64,000 bases of DNA, from positions 62,001 to 126,000 of the forward strand of contig JADNRV010000095.1 in the NCBI GenBank assembly GCA_015499995.1, in the 5' to 3' direction. Under the pieces are notes generated by a model. It worked only from the letters and a program-made list of their open reading frames with translations. It searched no databases and was not told where the DNA came from. The position numbers and the translations under genes are program-made. Below, piece by piece: positions 10,663 through 23,115 of this stretch (positions within the stretch are counted from its first letter, which is position 1; every line of letters begins with the position of its first letter). This DNA is from Flammula alnicola (Eukaryota; Basidiomycota; Agaricomycetes; Agaricales; Strophariaceae).

Positions 10663-10756
10663 TGCATTAAGAGAGAATTGAACTCCCGGCGGGTCGAGTA
10701 TCCAATTTCGCGATGTCCGATGGCAACGACCCAGGTTACCACTACCCCATTAATGC
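10663..10756 (-). tRNA. tRNA-Gly(GCC) with a 23-base intron, inverted copy
   Basis: On the minus strand the exons match the tRNA at 10395-10489 except for one base in the T-loop (TTCAATT instead of TTCGATT). The intron differs: it starts TCGGACATCGCG and is 23 bases long. A T-run follows the 3' end. The two genes converge, with about 170 bases between their 3' ends. The T-loop change touches box B, so this copy may be less well expressed. Confidence 0.8.
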
Positions 10757-11284
10757 TGTGCCTGTTACGCCCTACGTTGACTCTCGGTCTCGGTACCGCT
10801 TTCAGTCTCATTTAGTGTTCACGACGACGCGTCAATTGCTTGACCTTTGCCTTAAAAAAAGTAAATTTCTAGGGAAAAATAAAGACCAGCCTAAAGATGG
10901 CAGCGTACTTAAGGCATATCGACCCGAGTCACCATGCGTACAGCGCGGAACTGTCCCTGTCTTTGCTAATGGTGATATGCAGCTTTAATGAAAAGGAGGG
11001 AACAGAAGAAAGTTGGAAAGAACGAGGCTGAAGCGCTGACACGTGACGTCATATCAACGTCGGCCCAATCGGGCATGCTCATTTCGGATTGGGTTAGGGT
11101 TCCGTCCTCATAAATACCGCTTCAAATCTCCAGAGATTCTTCCTTCCCTCCCACCTTCAACAAGCAAGCAACTTAGCATGCTTGCGCACCTCCACCCCTA
11201 TACTCACCATCCTCGGACGCTTGCTAGCATCTCATTGACAAGAAACATTCCACCCTCTTTCTCCTCGCCTCCGCTGAGACGCGA
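10757..11284. other. intergenic region upstream of a small gene
   Basis: No coding sequence is recognised. A TATA-like CATAAATACC near 11109 lies about 175 bases before the ATG at 11285 and may be its promoter. Confidence 0.35.
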
Positions 11285-11696
11285 ATGAGGCCTAGCCCAG
11301 TTGACCTCTACGCGCTGGATCTCGACGAAAAAAAAGGTAATGTCAATTGCTCTATTATTTCATTTTATCATCATCTATCTTGTTGCAGGGTGGTCGACCT
11401 CGCCATTCGGCGACCTTTCATACGCACCCCGTCACCTCGCTGTCGTATCGCATATCAACCCAATATTAAATGTGGTTCGTCCCTACATGTCTTAAGTTAT
11501 CACATTGGCATATACATTGACATTTTCGCAGGATATATGCGCGTCTCTTCCCATGTTCAACATTCCTGTAAGTGTTCATCCCATGATCTCTCGCTTCGTC
11601 TACTTTCCCGCCGCATATATTTGTATGATACACTAAAAATCCTTGTTTCCTTTCATTACACATGGAAAACAGGTATTTTCTTACCCAAGTTGTTGA
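11285..11696 (+). CDS. small hypothetical protein, four exons
   Basis: Not a family I recognise. Exons 11285-11336, 11389-11471, 11532-11567 and 11673-11696 join in frame (195 bases, 64 residues). The first intron has strong borders; the second donor (GTGGTT) is weak. The protein starts MRPSPVDLYALDLDEKKGW, contains GDLSYAPRHLAVVSHINPILN, and ends in PSCC. There is no signal peptide. The consistent phase over three introns is the main support. Confidence 0.38.
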
Positions 11697-13356
11697 AACT
11701 TATCCGCCATGCCGCTACCAGGTAGAAGTATTCTGAACTTATACGGTCGTAATAGACACCCTGGAAGGTGCGCCCCGGGCCCTCTTTCATTTTTACGTTC
11801 CTACTCTCTTCAGTCCTGTTCCTGAATCCCCACCCATGGCGGAAAAATCATCCATTTTGGGGTCGACTACTGCTACAAGACGATGGCAGTGATGCTGCAA
11901 AAGACATCCATGTGCAACGCCGAGTCTCTGGTTGCCAATGTCCTGCTGTTTCCTCTTTTACGCACGATCTCGTCTTTCTGCTGCATGTATGCGTTCGTCT
12001 GGTCATGATGAGGTGCCGCATGCACATATCCCGTCTGCCTTCGGCGTTGTTCGATTTACCTTGGGTCCATATCCTTTATCCTTTACGCGGGTCTATCTCG
12101 GCTCCTGCTTCAGCTCGAGCAATCATGGCCTCTCTTTTATGGAACTAGCAAACCGAAATTCTCCTTCCCCTTCTAAGTAGCACGATCCTGGACCTACCGA
12201 ATTTCACTGAGTGTACGACAAAGTACACCAGTCGCCATAATGCTCACCCGATACCGGCGTCGCAGAGCAGCTCTTCTACTTTATTTCTCTTGGAACTCCC
12301 TCCCCCTTATCTATACCGCGAAGTACATAAAACGCATGACGATCACCCAATCCCTGCGCCGCAGAGCGGGCCTCCTCTTTTTTTTACCTGAACAGGTACC
12401 CCATGCAAGGGATGAGTCGTCTTTCGTCTGACTCGTCCGCATCCTGTTCTTTTTGATAAAATTAATGACCCCTCTGCGTCGTTGGACAAGGTAGCACATT
12501 TGCACGCGTATATTAGGGTGTAAATTTTGAGGAGTTCATTCATATATGACTTCCGAACCTTCGCTGTGAATGCTCGACTGCATCCCTCCGCCGCATAAAA
12601 GAAACAACGACAACTTTACATTTCACCGATATCACCCAGAACGTGGCGTATAATAGAATGACGCAGAAAGGAGAGGAAATTACTCTGAAACTTCCATACT
12701 GTGACCAACTACCACATTGGACCTGAATACTGTGGATTATCTCCTCTTGCCGCCCGCACCGCTGTTCTTTGCAATTATGCAACTCAGAGAGGGCATGCAC
12801 TTCCTCGCAGGACGCATCTACAATCATGGTCTGTCAATACCGACGTTCCCGCGATACATAGAGTATACGGGGGGGTGGGGCCATGTCTGGGTTACCCCAC
12901 AGGTTACCCCCAAAAAAGGGCAGGGCACGTAACCGCCCGAATACAGGTTTTTCGAACGGGGTCGGTCCCAATAACTTCCCAGGGCCATGCGGGCCATCGT
13001 CCGATTCCAGTGATCGCATCAACGCACCCTGACTTCCGTCCCCCAGCTGGCATTCCGTTGAGCGCCTGTCATTAAAAACCACGAAGTTTGACTGTATTCC
13101 GAGCACCCATAGCTAGAACTTAATAGAATTTGATTTTCACCACTACATACAAAAAATGAGAGCATTTGGGAGCGTAAGGCAGCACTCCAGACGATTTGAG
13201 ACAAGCCATGCCACTCAACTTCGGCAACGTTATCATACCAGCTACGCCTCACTGTGCCGCTGGCCCATATTTTGCATTGTTCATTGGGTTCTATATAATC
13301 ACTGGTGAGCAGTATTTTCTTTTCTACTCGCAATTAGGCATTAGCAGCTCATACCC
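11697..13356. other. long stretch without a convincing gene
   Basis: Open frames at 11768-12148 and around 12700-13075 look random. A degenerate duplication of roughly 115 bases lies at about 12220-12400: AAGTACA, then a GC-rich CGCCGCAGAGC/CGTCGCAGAGC motif followed by CTCTTCT. A G-rich/C-rich run lies at 12867-12915. The part nearest 13357 should include the Crypton promoter and its left end, which I could not delimit. Confidence 0.35.
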
Positions 13357-16300
13357 ATGGCAGAACCAGCGGCTATCAGCAAGTCGATGACTCCAGTAGG
13401 ATTGCCACCAACGCGACAAAAGGCTGATACGGCGCTAGAGACTGGCTCGCCAATTTCACGCAGGAAAAAGGCTCGTACAGGTGATATCTACAGCTATTAT
13501 GATTTTATTCATCTTACTTACCGAACACCTGAAGAGTGCGCTGAGAATGCCAACATAGTGGACGTCAGTATTCCAGGCGACTACATGCTTCTCGATCCAA
13601 CCTTTCCGGCATCAAACTTTCTACTGCCGCCAGTGGCACCGCTCGCAGACTCAGAAAATGTACCGATTACATCACTGTCATTGCCTCAGCCACCCATTCC
13701 TGCAGCCTATCTCTCGTCAATTCAACTTGAAGCACATACCAATCGGCTAGCATTGCAGAAGCAGCAGGACAAGGGGAAGGGAACCGACGACGCCTATCCT
13801 CGACACGTGAAGAACTATGTCCGATTTTGGGAAGCAGACCAGGATCGCCGAGCGAAAGAAGACCCGGACTTTGTGAGAACGCCTGCACACCCTATTATTG
13901 GTGAAAAGGTCTCTCTTTTCCTTCAAAATGAGATTACTCGCAACAAGGTATGCCCGAGTCAAATTAAATCGTGTTCTTGCTTTATCTAACCTCCAGATAG
14001 CGCAATAATCAAGGGCAGGCGATCAGCGGCACTTCTGTTGGAAAGGAAAGCATTAAACAGATGATCAGTGCCCTCCAGCAGTACATGCTTGAACACCAGC
14101 ATGAGCCGGAATACTTCAACTGTCCAGAGACTCGCATGCCACTTCGCAGCCAGGACTGGGTCAAGGTATATGAGACTGCGGCTTGCGCAAGTGAGCCTAA
14201 GCGCGTTCAAGAAGCGCATGTACTCAAGGCGAAAGGGACAATAAATGGTGAGTATTCCGCTATTTGTTTGGAGCAGCAGACTTATGCCTAATTTTTAAGA
14301 TACATATACCACGGATGAATTAATCCGAATGTCTCTCTGGGCGCTACAGACATTTGGCCCTTCCAAGGCACAAATTCACCTCGGAATCCGTGATCGAGGA
14401 ATGCTGCTCTTGTCAACTACCATAGCTTTTCGTGGAAACAGCTCTCGACTTGTACTTCTCTCAGACCTCTTTTCACAACTAATACCTATGGGGAATATAG
14501 GTGTTGATGTCAAACTTCAGGTGAGGATTCCCGATCACAAGTTTGGTATCTAGAATTCATTACAATTATTTCTACATAGACCCTCGGAATTCTAGCAGAT
14601 CAATCAAAGACAAATGTTACTGGCCGTGTCGATGAGCATGGGATATTTCGCCATCGCATTCCAGAGCTGTGCGGCTTCACAGGTATAGGATTTTGTTTGT
14701 TTAGTCGCTTTCATATCCTTGGAGTAGCACCTCCGGACTTTGCACCTGATTTCGATGATCCTGATCACACCGAATTTGGGCGACGTGACTGGTATAAACA
14801 ATTTCTATTTCCAGGGAAAGGGAAGAAAGCTGACGGTACGGAAGCTATGACTTACGACAGTAAGTAATATTCCATAAATAGTGAAGATGATCCTAAATCT
14901 GATTGGATTGCTAGATCACTACGAACGAGTATCGGCCATGCATAAACGAAACGGAGTCGTCATATCAGCCATTACTCATGGTGGAAGGCCATATACAGCT
15001 GTTGTGTCCCGTGAGCATGGTGCTGCCGCATTGGACACCAAAGTTCTGGGTCGATGGAAGACAGGTGATGCTTATACTGAAGTCTATGACCACGGTCTTC
15101 CTCGCAACTCCATGCTTGCTGCCGCAATGTTTAGTGCAGAGAATCCGGAATCTTATGTTCTTCCCAGAGGTTTATTAGGTGCGCTTTCTCATCCAAATTT
15201 GATTTGACATCTAAGACTTATTTATACCCAAAGACCCACCGCAAGAACTCAAGCAAATGATCTTCCCATGGGTGGAGAAGGAGTTCTCTGCTTACGAGGC
15301 CTGCATAAATCAACACGGAAATAAGGCAACAGATTTCGCGCTCAAGAATTTCCTCAACCTCCTCCTTGAGTTTCGGACTATTCTTTTGCAAGACGCAGCT
15401 GTTCTACACACGAAATACCCGGAGCTTCATCTCTGGAACTATCCTCTGTTTAACACAGCACTCTTTTCGCAATTCTCTGCAACCTCGACAACAATTCTTG
15501 AGCACGCAGAAGCTGATGCACGTCACAAGCTAGAGGCGCTTCCGCGCACAGTTTCTCGTTCGATGGAAGGCATATTACAAACCATCTACATTCAACAAAG
15601 TCAAGAAAGAAGCGAAATGTCTTCTCAGTTCGACTATCTCAAAGGGCTGATGATTAGCCAGCTTACATCAACCGCCAAGGGTCGCAAGATCACCCAAGAG
15701 TTGACGCTTTCTATCCCACCACATCAACCTCAGCAAGGCTATGACTCGGAGTCTCTAAATGTGCTTCCAGATGCTCCTTTTATGCCGGATTCAGCCAATT
15801 CTATTGCACCTTCAGTTATCTCAGCTAACTCCAGCCCGTTGACTCAGACGTACACACCCCCTCAACATCCACGACCAGTGAGGCCTGAGGCCTTTCCATC
15901 AGGTCTCGTGGTCGACGGTTTGCTATGGCCACCAGATCTACCGGCCTTGCAGTGCAGCTTCACACTATCAAGCAATGCCGAGGAACACGATCGACAACTA
16001 AAAGTAATTCGGGACCTAACAGCTAAGTATGGCATCGAACGCATTGCAAAGCAACAGTTCGAATGGATACGGTATTCTACTGGGCCAATTAAGGAAGAAT
16101 GGCTACCTATCTACGTCTACAGAAAAGGCCTATCGATTCGGGAGATATGGGAAGAATGGGCTGATGGTTTGGATGGGCGTCTATCGGTCTGACAGCTCTG
16201 CGAAGGCTGGGAAGCTCGTTGGCATCGGAATGTCCAAGGACAGAAGACAGAAGCTTCACGACGAAGGCATATCACTAATCTCATTACTCAGCTCTCGGAA

Positions 16301-16474
16301 AAAATGAACTGGACAGTCAAGTTGGCGCTCCTCTTCCTGGAAGAAAAGTACCCCATCCCTGGACCTGGGTACCTGGCAAGCACAACCGCCTTTTCTAAAC
16401 GGCTTCAGAACAAAGTTCATGGGCCGGAAACCCTCAAGGAGATTATGGCCAGCTCATTACTATACTGTAAATAG
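13357..16474 (+). mobile_element. Crypton-type tyrosine recombinase with GCR1_C-like domain, one nonsense codon
   Basis: Exons 13357-13947, 14001-14247, 14300-14520, 14580-14859, 14915-15178 and 15234-16474 join in one frame of 948 codons. The tyrosine-recombinase set is present: Arg in FRGNSSR (about R324), ITHGGRPY (H468, R471), GRWKTGDAYTEVYDH (W494, nucleophile probably Y504), then PRGLLDPPQELKQMIFPW as in Ndc10-like relatives. The C-terminus (IREIWEEWADGLDGRLSV ... WEARWHRN) matches the GCR1_C DNA-binding fold of fungal Cryptons. Codon 854 is TGA (16190-16192) where CGA (Arg) would fit, cutting the protein inside that last domain. The rest shows no frameshift. Cryptons move by recombination of a circular DNA without transposase-type cutting. 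Element ends were not found. Confidence 0.85.
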
Positions 16475-17760
16475 CAATGTCACTCAGGTTTCAACCGCAA
16501 ATAATATTACATTGACTTTATTAGCCTATCTTCTCAGATCTCCTTAGCTCTCTCTGCATAGAGTCATTCTGCGAAGAGTCATTCTCTGGTGCAGTTTCTT
16601 GTTCTTGCATGCCCGGAATCACATGACGGGTGCTTGTTGACTCTGGGCAGTTGGCACGACCTCTTCCAGGTCTCCGAGTCCTATGTCAACTTCAACCACC
16701 TCAGCCCATGCACGCCTCCTTCTCCCAGCTTCTCTCACCCACGGTGCGTCGGGAGCTCCGCGAAGTCGTCTCTGGCGGGCACCAGGAGGTCGATGGCGAG
16801 CGCATGCAGGCGCATGATGGCCTCGTAGATGTCCTCGACAACGTCCCTCTCCTCCTTGATGACCCCCTTCCTCTCCCCCTCTGAACCCTGAGCTAATTCC
16901 ATAAGCGCGTCCAACACCCCCGCGTCCGACTTCCCGAACATTTCGGCATACAATTGCTTCAGTTGGCCTCTGCGCGAACATGCCTCTGCCCATGCCCTTG
17001 TCCTTGCCCTTGCCGCCGCATGCGGCGATGCTGAAGGCACCTGGGGCACAGGGCGAGGGCGGGGGCGCATAGGTACCAGGGGATGATGAGGCCATCGACG
17101 CCCACATCGAGCATTGCGACACACGATTCGGTGGGCGAGAAGTGGATACGGCGCACGACGTACGTGCAGTGCACGGTGTGTTGCGCAAAGTCGAACGTGG
17201 GGCGGGCAAAGGTCGTCCTGCTGCGGGCATTGATGGCAGCGCAGTGGTGGTGGCTGGGCGATGGGTGGATGGCAATGAACACGCAGGATGGATGGCAAGG
17301 TAGCCTTGCACGGAGGAGAGCGATAACGACCGTGTGAGGGTATATTGTGCACGCCTTTCAAATGAATCGCGGGAGCTTACCATGTGGCCACCTGCCCGCT
17401 GCGCATAGCCATCGACAACCACAACCGCAGGCTTGCACCATGCTGGGCTCTCTCATATGAGGGGCTCCAGCTGGTGGAGGATATTGACGATGGCCATCGA
17501 CGATCGCATGGCTTGCCACTGCCATCACCCGCCACGTCGATGGCTTGCCTGCCCATTGCATGCACGCACCAACGACCGCCGCCTCTCACCACCTCTCGAA
17601 CACCTCTCGGACGAACCACCCATGGTGCCGCGGGAGCTCGCGTAGCCGTCACGTAGCCATGTTCGATGCAAGGTGCGCATTGCTTGCGATGCCCCCACAA
17701 AAGTGAGCCCGTTTTGTGCAGACGACTAGAGCTCATGCCTGGGCTCGTCGTTTGCTTTCA
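16475..17760 (-). other. coding-like fragments of an unknown host gene
   Basis: GC-rich DNA with protein-like runs on the minus strand in shifting frames. RRIHFSPTESCVAMLDVGVD (about 17130) is reminiscent of a beta-propeller or repeat protein, and LKQLYAEMFGKSDAG (about 16960) precedes an acidic helical stretch. They do not join into one frame. The region looks like the remnant of one or more host genes. Confidence 0.3.
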
Positions 17761-18065
17761 CATTTGTATTGGGTTACTGATCTGCTCTTTTTTGTACTAG
17801 AATCAGCTTTTAGCCACGGTAAGCAGCATCAAACTCGACATCGGACCCGCAGTGCTGCCCCTCCTTGCTGATCGCCTACCCGCTCTGCAATTGGCTTGGA
17901 GAGCGCAAGAAACCTCAAGGACACCATATTACCCTCTTCTAGGCATAAATCCACCCCCCATCCCATGTACTCTATGTACCCTGCCGCTGCCCTTGTCCTG
18001 AAACCTTGAGCGAGCAGCTCCGGCGGCTCGAGCATCTTCTGGCACACGACACAAGCTTGCATCGC

Positions 18066-18285
18066 ACCAAACCTCGCCATCGAGCTACCACCTCGCCAAC
18101 TTATCCGCAACGGCCAATACGACTTCCAGAAGCTCCACGATGTGACCAAAGTCATCACATACCAAAGTTGTCGCATACCAAAGTTGTCGCATACCACTTG
18201 AACAAGATCATCGATGTCAACTACTACCCCGTCCCTGAAGCTCGCCACTCCAACATACGCCATCGCCCTATCGGCGTTGGTGAAA
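18066..18285 (+). pseudogene. fragment of ribonucleotide reductase large subunit
   Basis: About 70 codons match the ribonucleoside-diphosphate reductase large subunit near its catalytic core: [20 protein letters not shown], then [19 protein letters not shown] and [10 protein letters not shown] 16-bp unit (CATACCAAAGTTGTCG) sits in tandem twice between the two halves. It adds 32 bases and shifts the frame. After IGVG the match stops. No promoter, start or remaining domains are present, so this is a relic; the working gene should be elsewhere in the genome. Confidence 0.8.
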
Positions 18286-18329
18286 AAAGTCGTCCAATCG
18301 TAATGCACCCCAGCCTCGACCTATCCTGA

Positions 18330-18720
18330 TCCTTCTTTACACACAGATACTTCACAGCTGCCAAGCCGTCCGCGGAGCAACGCATCTACTCCGTGCTGAT
18401 GCCGATGATTAGCTCGGAGAAAGTTGGAGAACCCAGGGCCCTGATGGACGCTGCAAAGTTGTCCTATTATTCGTCCGCCTTCTCTCCTGGCACTGGGTTT
18501 TACGTCTTGAGTTACCTCGGACTGAGTACACCGTGGACGAAGGTCGTCGATACTGATAGGCCTGGTGAGCTCCTTTCCATTTATTCATTCGCTTGCAAGT
18601 GGGTCGGTGGCTGGGCGTGTACGCGTCTGGTTCGCAGGCTGTTTATGATATCGTGGATCCTCCACTTATGGGATTTTGGCTAACCCTGCCCTCAGCCTTT
18701 TAGAATTCGAATTTGTGCTG
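18330..18720 (+). pseudogene. partial gene of unknown function
   Basis: A protein-like frame with AEQRIYSVLMPMISSEK and AAKLSYYSSAFSPGTGFYV and LSTPWTKVVDTDRPG ends at a donor GTGAGC (about 18565). After an acceptor near 18640, AVYDIVDPPLMGFWL follows and then stops. Family not recognised; it appears truncated on both sides. Confidence 0.35.
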
Positions 18721-19217
18721 GAGACGAATGACCAGCTGAATAACATGACACAGGAAGGTGACAGTTGTGCATTCGATGTTTGTGAACGATGGCTGTGGTG
18801 CGCGTAGTGCCCTTTCACTTCTCCCTCTATGCTATGAATGATATAATAAAGATGGAGAAACTGATGCGATCTTGCCCGCCTGCAGTCTTGCGTCAACGGA
18901 ATTAAACATAAAAGGAACTTAGACCACCCCCATCAGGAAAACGACTTTTGATCCAGATCAACTTAGGTAATTCCAACTTTTCCAAAGCAATACAAAGCAG
19001 CCTGGGCTGCTTTGGGTTGCTCTGGCTGTCTCTGGATGTCTTTCGGCATAGTTACAGTGCCTCAAAGCACTCTTGGACTCTTCATCTACAGTTACAGTTG
19101 AAAGTTTTTTCTTGCATTTCTTTTTGGGCGTCAGAGGTATTTTTTTGCAACATTGGTGGCCTCCTAGACTCTTTGTATCTTATAATTCAATGTATATTAG
19201 TCTACATTAGTTTTTCT
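18721..19217. other. Plavaka 3' flank with CTTTGG-type repeats
   Basis: The segment 18980-19080 has simple CTTTGGG/CTCTGG/CTTTCGG units like those at 37870-38480. The downstream terminus of the Plavaka element should lie here but I could not identify its inverted repeat. Confidence 0.35.
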
Positions 19218-22200
19218 CTACCAAATTGTCTGATAACTGTATTTACTCAACCAGTTATTAAGCAAGAACGATGTGGCATGGTCTAGAACGTTAGCTGGTG
19301 TCCATTGAATAGGAACATCTTCAGGAAAGACAGGGAATAACATGCAGCTCTGACGAATATTTGATAATGGAAGAACAGCGCCTTGTACTCTGGCTTGGTC
19401 AGTTGTAGTGGAAACTTTCTTGAGGCGATACATCATGCCATGCTTGACTTCAGCAATTGCATCCAGTTTCGAATACCATTCAATATATGCCAAGGGTCCC
19501 TGAGGCCAGTTTGTGGGTGCTGGTCGGTGCCCCAAAGATGTTTCGAGTTGTTTGGGAAGAGTGAAAATGACGCGAACTCTGCCAATTCTTGTACCTAGAT
19601 GGTATTTGTTAGCAAGCTGCCACTTCAACGATTAATAATTATTTTGCTCACCAGCCACACCTGTGGACTCTGCCTCGTCCTTCACAATGGCAATAACAGT
19701 ATCGAACCGGCCACGTGGGTTCTTGGCAGATCGTGGAAGGGCTTTAACAAGATCCTTCTCCTCTTCGTTGTCATGTACGCCTTCAGGATGGAATCGGAAC
19801 ATGTTGTAGACGTCGACTTTTGTGAAAGGAAGAGTACTTTCATTTAGAAATCGAGGCTGGACTGGTTTGGTGGCAAAGGCATTTAGGTAGACTTTGAGGT
19901 AGTATGTGAAATCTGGTGCTTGGTGTTTATCCTCGATCAGTGAAAGATTTCGATTAGGGAAATTGGGAAATTTTGCAATTGAAATTGAGGGTTTCTTCTT
20001 TACCAGTGACTGCTGCGAAAGGGTTTCAGAATTGTCTTTTTCTCGGGATTGTGATTGCTTCTGATGAGTTTCAAAACTGGCAATCTTTTCTTGTCGGGAA
20101 AGCCATCGTATCATCTGTGGGAATTCGTCTCGCTGATTGGAGGCCCTCCATCCATGTTTGGCAAAATCAATGTGGAGGCGTTCGAACATTTCTGTGTTGT
20201 AGTTGTCCGTCGTTCCAAAGTATTCGATAGCTTCAATATAGTGGAGAAGAGAATGAAATTTAGGAATGTTGAAATTGTCTCGAACGAGGGTTGTGATAAA
20301 GTAGTCACGGTTTGCTTGAAATCGGTCGAGTGCATCTTGAAGATAGCCAAGAGTAATGGAGTCATGAGCAGGATACTGAGCAATGTAAATAAAATCCAGG
20401 AGCGCAGTAACCGCTGCTATCCCCTTTGATGGCATACATCCGACAAGGCAGCCAAGGAGGATCTTCGCCATGTTTTTGCGTTCAGGACCAGATATTTGAG
20501 ACAAGGCGAATATACCATTTTTGAACTGTCGAAGACCATAGGCAGGCGGAAGTGCTCGAATGCGACGGTCCAATTCCTGTGGAGTAAGAATTCTCTGGCA
20601 CCAAGCGACCAAATGCTTAAACACTCCTTGGTAAAGTTGGTGTAAAACGTCGGGCGTGATTGAACGGTGGATGTCACAGAGGGGAAAGCCCTTCCAAAAG
20701 GGTTGATAGATGCTGCCAGCAACGTCATGGGACATGCAATATGTATGAAACGCTCGCGGATTGCCATTTGCTTGCTGCTTGCCTTCCTCGATAATCGATT
20801 CGGTCCATGACTGAGTACGCGATTCTGGTGGTTTTGGATTTTCCAGCTCTTTGGCGGAAGCCTTGCATTTAACACATGTACCATACTTTGCACAAGTGAC
20901 AAGGCATTGCTCTGGGTAGTCGGCGACATAGCAAGTGAGGATGGGGAAAACATGGCGAACCGCACCATCAGAACTAGTCATCTCGATGCCGTTATTGCCA
21001 GCATTTATTAGAGGCTCCAGGACGATTCGCATTGACTCGTGGAATACGCGTTGCACTCTAGAACGATGCTCCTGCTCATTCATCCTTGAACGATCAATCT
21101 TGTCAACTGAAAGATAGGCGACGAGGACGCATGCATGTTTGGAAGGTTTGCGGCGAGTTGCTTTGGGTATGTTACCAATTGTAAGGTAGACGGGATAAGC
21201 AGCTTTGTTGCCCGAAAATTGGGTGAGTTGTGTTTTGTCCGTTGGGATAATGACTGGAGCAAGGGTAGCACCTTTGGGAAGGTGAGACTAGAGCTGGCTT
21301 AATAAAAGAAATTGACAATGAATGGTATAATCTTCACCTGAAGCGCATGCCACCATTTCCCAGTCCACATCTCAGAAAAAATCCGATTTGTCAGTTTCTT
21401 GTCGGAAAAGACTTTCCGCGGAGAAAAGACCATTTGAGGAGAGAGTTCAGGATCCCTCCAAAGGCTTTTGATTGCTTCGATAGGATCTCGGTGTCGAAGC
21501 GTAAAGACTTCATCTGGTTTGTCCTTGAAACTAAGTTGTCTGGTCTTCCATTCGCCAGCCTTCTCAGGCATAGCATCCAGCTTTTGGTGAAGCGCGCGAA
21601 TGTTGTGATAGGAAAGCCCAAGCTTTTCGACCACCTAAATAGCATTAGCATGGAATAAGGAAAATGTATAAAATTTGCTTACCCCAGGGATCTCCAGAAG
21701 TCGATTAAAGGCATTGTGGCCTGGTCCATCCTTTACCGCCCACTGTGCTACTCTCCAGTCTAATTCTGAAGAAAATGGTGCAAAAGGATTGAGCTCGCCA
21801 CCTTCGCTCATCAAGATATCGCCATCCCTGTCCATTGGAATATATCTTGGAGGTGCCTCTTGACGTCGAATCTTGCCAGCATCTTGGTCCATTATTGTAA
21901 CACGTTCGTCCTCGTCATCGTCATCGTCAAGAACAGAATGTCGTGGGTGTGTTGCGCCTTGGAGGATCCGATTCGCTGCTGTTTGAGGGCCAGGTCCTGC
22001 CTCAGATTCCTCTGTATCATGGACAGAAGTGCTAGACTCGTCGGGAATAAAATGGAACTCCTCTCCATAGGGCCCCATGTCGACGTCGATATCTGGATCT
22101 TGCTGTGGGTCATAATCTCCCCAATCCTCATCCTCTGGAGCCTGGTCTTCTTCCTCTCCTCGACGAAATACTGGGAGTATAGTCTCTGCGTCTCCGACAT

Positions 22201-22330
22201 CATGGACCCCCAAATCCCTCAACTTTCCCTTTGCGTACCAGGAGCAAGAACGTGCAGCAGTCAGGTGTGAATTCATTGATTTGATGCTAGTAAAGTATCG
22301 ACCACATTTTGCATCGCATGGGTGGCTCAT
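19218..22330 (-). CDS. Plavaka-type transposase, four exons, intact
   Basis: Exons 22330-21683, 21634-21338, 21287-19652 and 19594-19218 join without interruption to 986 codons. The N-terminus has a C2H2-like zinc finger (HPCDAKCGRYFTSIKSMNSH). An acidic linker follows, then MWTGKWWHALQ, FSGNKAAYPVYLTIGNIPK, the typical ILTCYVADYPEQCLVTC with a CxxC finger (KYGTCVKCKA), and the core SITPDVLHQLYQGVFKHLV, YNTEMFERLHIDFAKHGW. These are hallmarks of Plavaka, a DNA transposase group expanded in mushrooms and described together with the KDZ transposases. It should bind the element ends and cut DNA in the nucleus. All catalytic regions are open, so activity is possible. Two small genes follow upstream on the same strand. 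Confidence 0.9.
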
Positions 22331-22522
22331 CTTGCACTTGAAGAAAAGAGGATGATAGACGTTATATTGTTCAAGGAGGGTATGAACAGGATATACGCGT
22401 AAGAAGGTAGCAATAATAACATAGTGACTAAGCTGAATAGAAGGACAGAATTAGATATAACAATAAAGAGCAAACATTTTCTCATGTCAAACACATACCT
22501 TTTATTAGAATATACTGTCTCC

Positions 22523-23097
22523 CTAGAATTGTCCTTTTGGAGGTATCTTCAAAGACATCTTCTTCAAATGTCGATACTTCTTCTGGAGACTACGGCGCAT
22601 TTCAGCAAGAAGCCTAAGTTTTTGAGCCACCCTCTTTGCCATTCTATGGGCCTGCAGAGGCGTGGGGTGAGAATGATCTTTGATTGCCTTGAGTTTTCTT
22701 TTTTGATTGCGCGTTTTGATTTTGAGCCGGAAATCTGCCAGTTTCGAATTGTTACATGTAGGTGAGCGAGCCTTAGAAAAGATAGTCCATTAGCGAAGAT
22801 GTTTTAAAAAGCAGTAAGCTTAGCGTACCTCAGCTTCTATTTCACGTATGGTATCCATTTGAGGCACTAGAGGATATTTGTTAAAAAACCAGATATAATG
22901 ATCCTCATAGTCCTCATAGGTGTATAGTCTACTGGTTGACGTAGATGGACTAGACATAATCTGAAGAAATAAGTAATGAAATTTTTTTGAAACAAATGTC
23001 TTACTCTTTCGCCATGGAAATCTCTGTCGCTTCTAAGTTGCAAAGGTGAGGAGGAATAGTTATAGGCAGTTGAGTGTGGTAACATTAAACCAGGCAT
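22523..23097 (-). CDS. small basic protein beside the Plavaka transposase, three exons
   Basis: Exons 23097-23005, 22960-22829 and 22771-22523 join in frame to 158 codons (157 residues). The middle is acidic and aromatic (LYTYEDYEDHYIWFFNKYP). The C-terminal half is very basic and probably helical (RLKIKTRNQKRKLKAIKDH, MAKRVAQKLRLLAEMRRSL), which suggests nucleic-acid binding or a coiled coil. No known domain. It is on the transposase strand, about 190 bases upstream of it, and is likely an accessory gene of the element or a host gene captured beside it. The splice sites are good, which argues for a real gene. Confidence 0.6.
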
Positions 23098-23115
23098 GGA
23101 GAACTTGGTAAGTCG

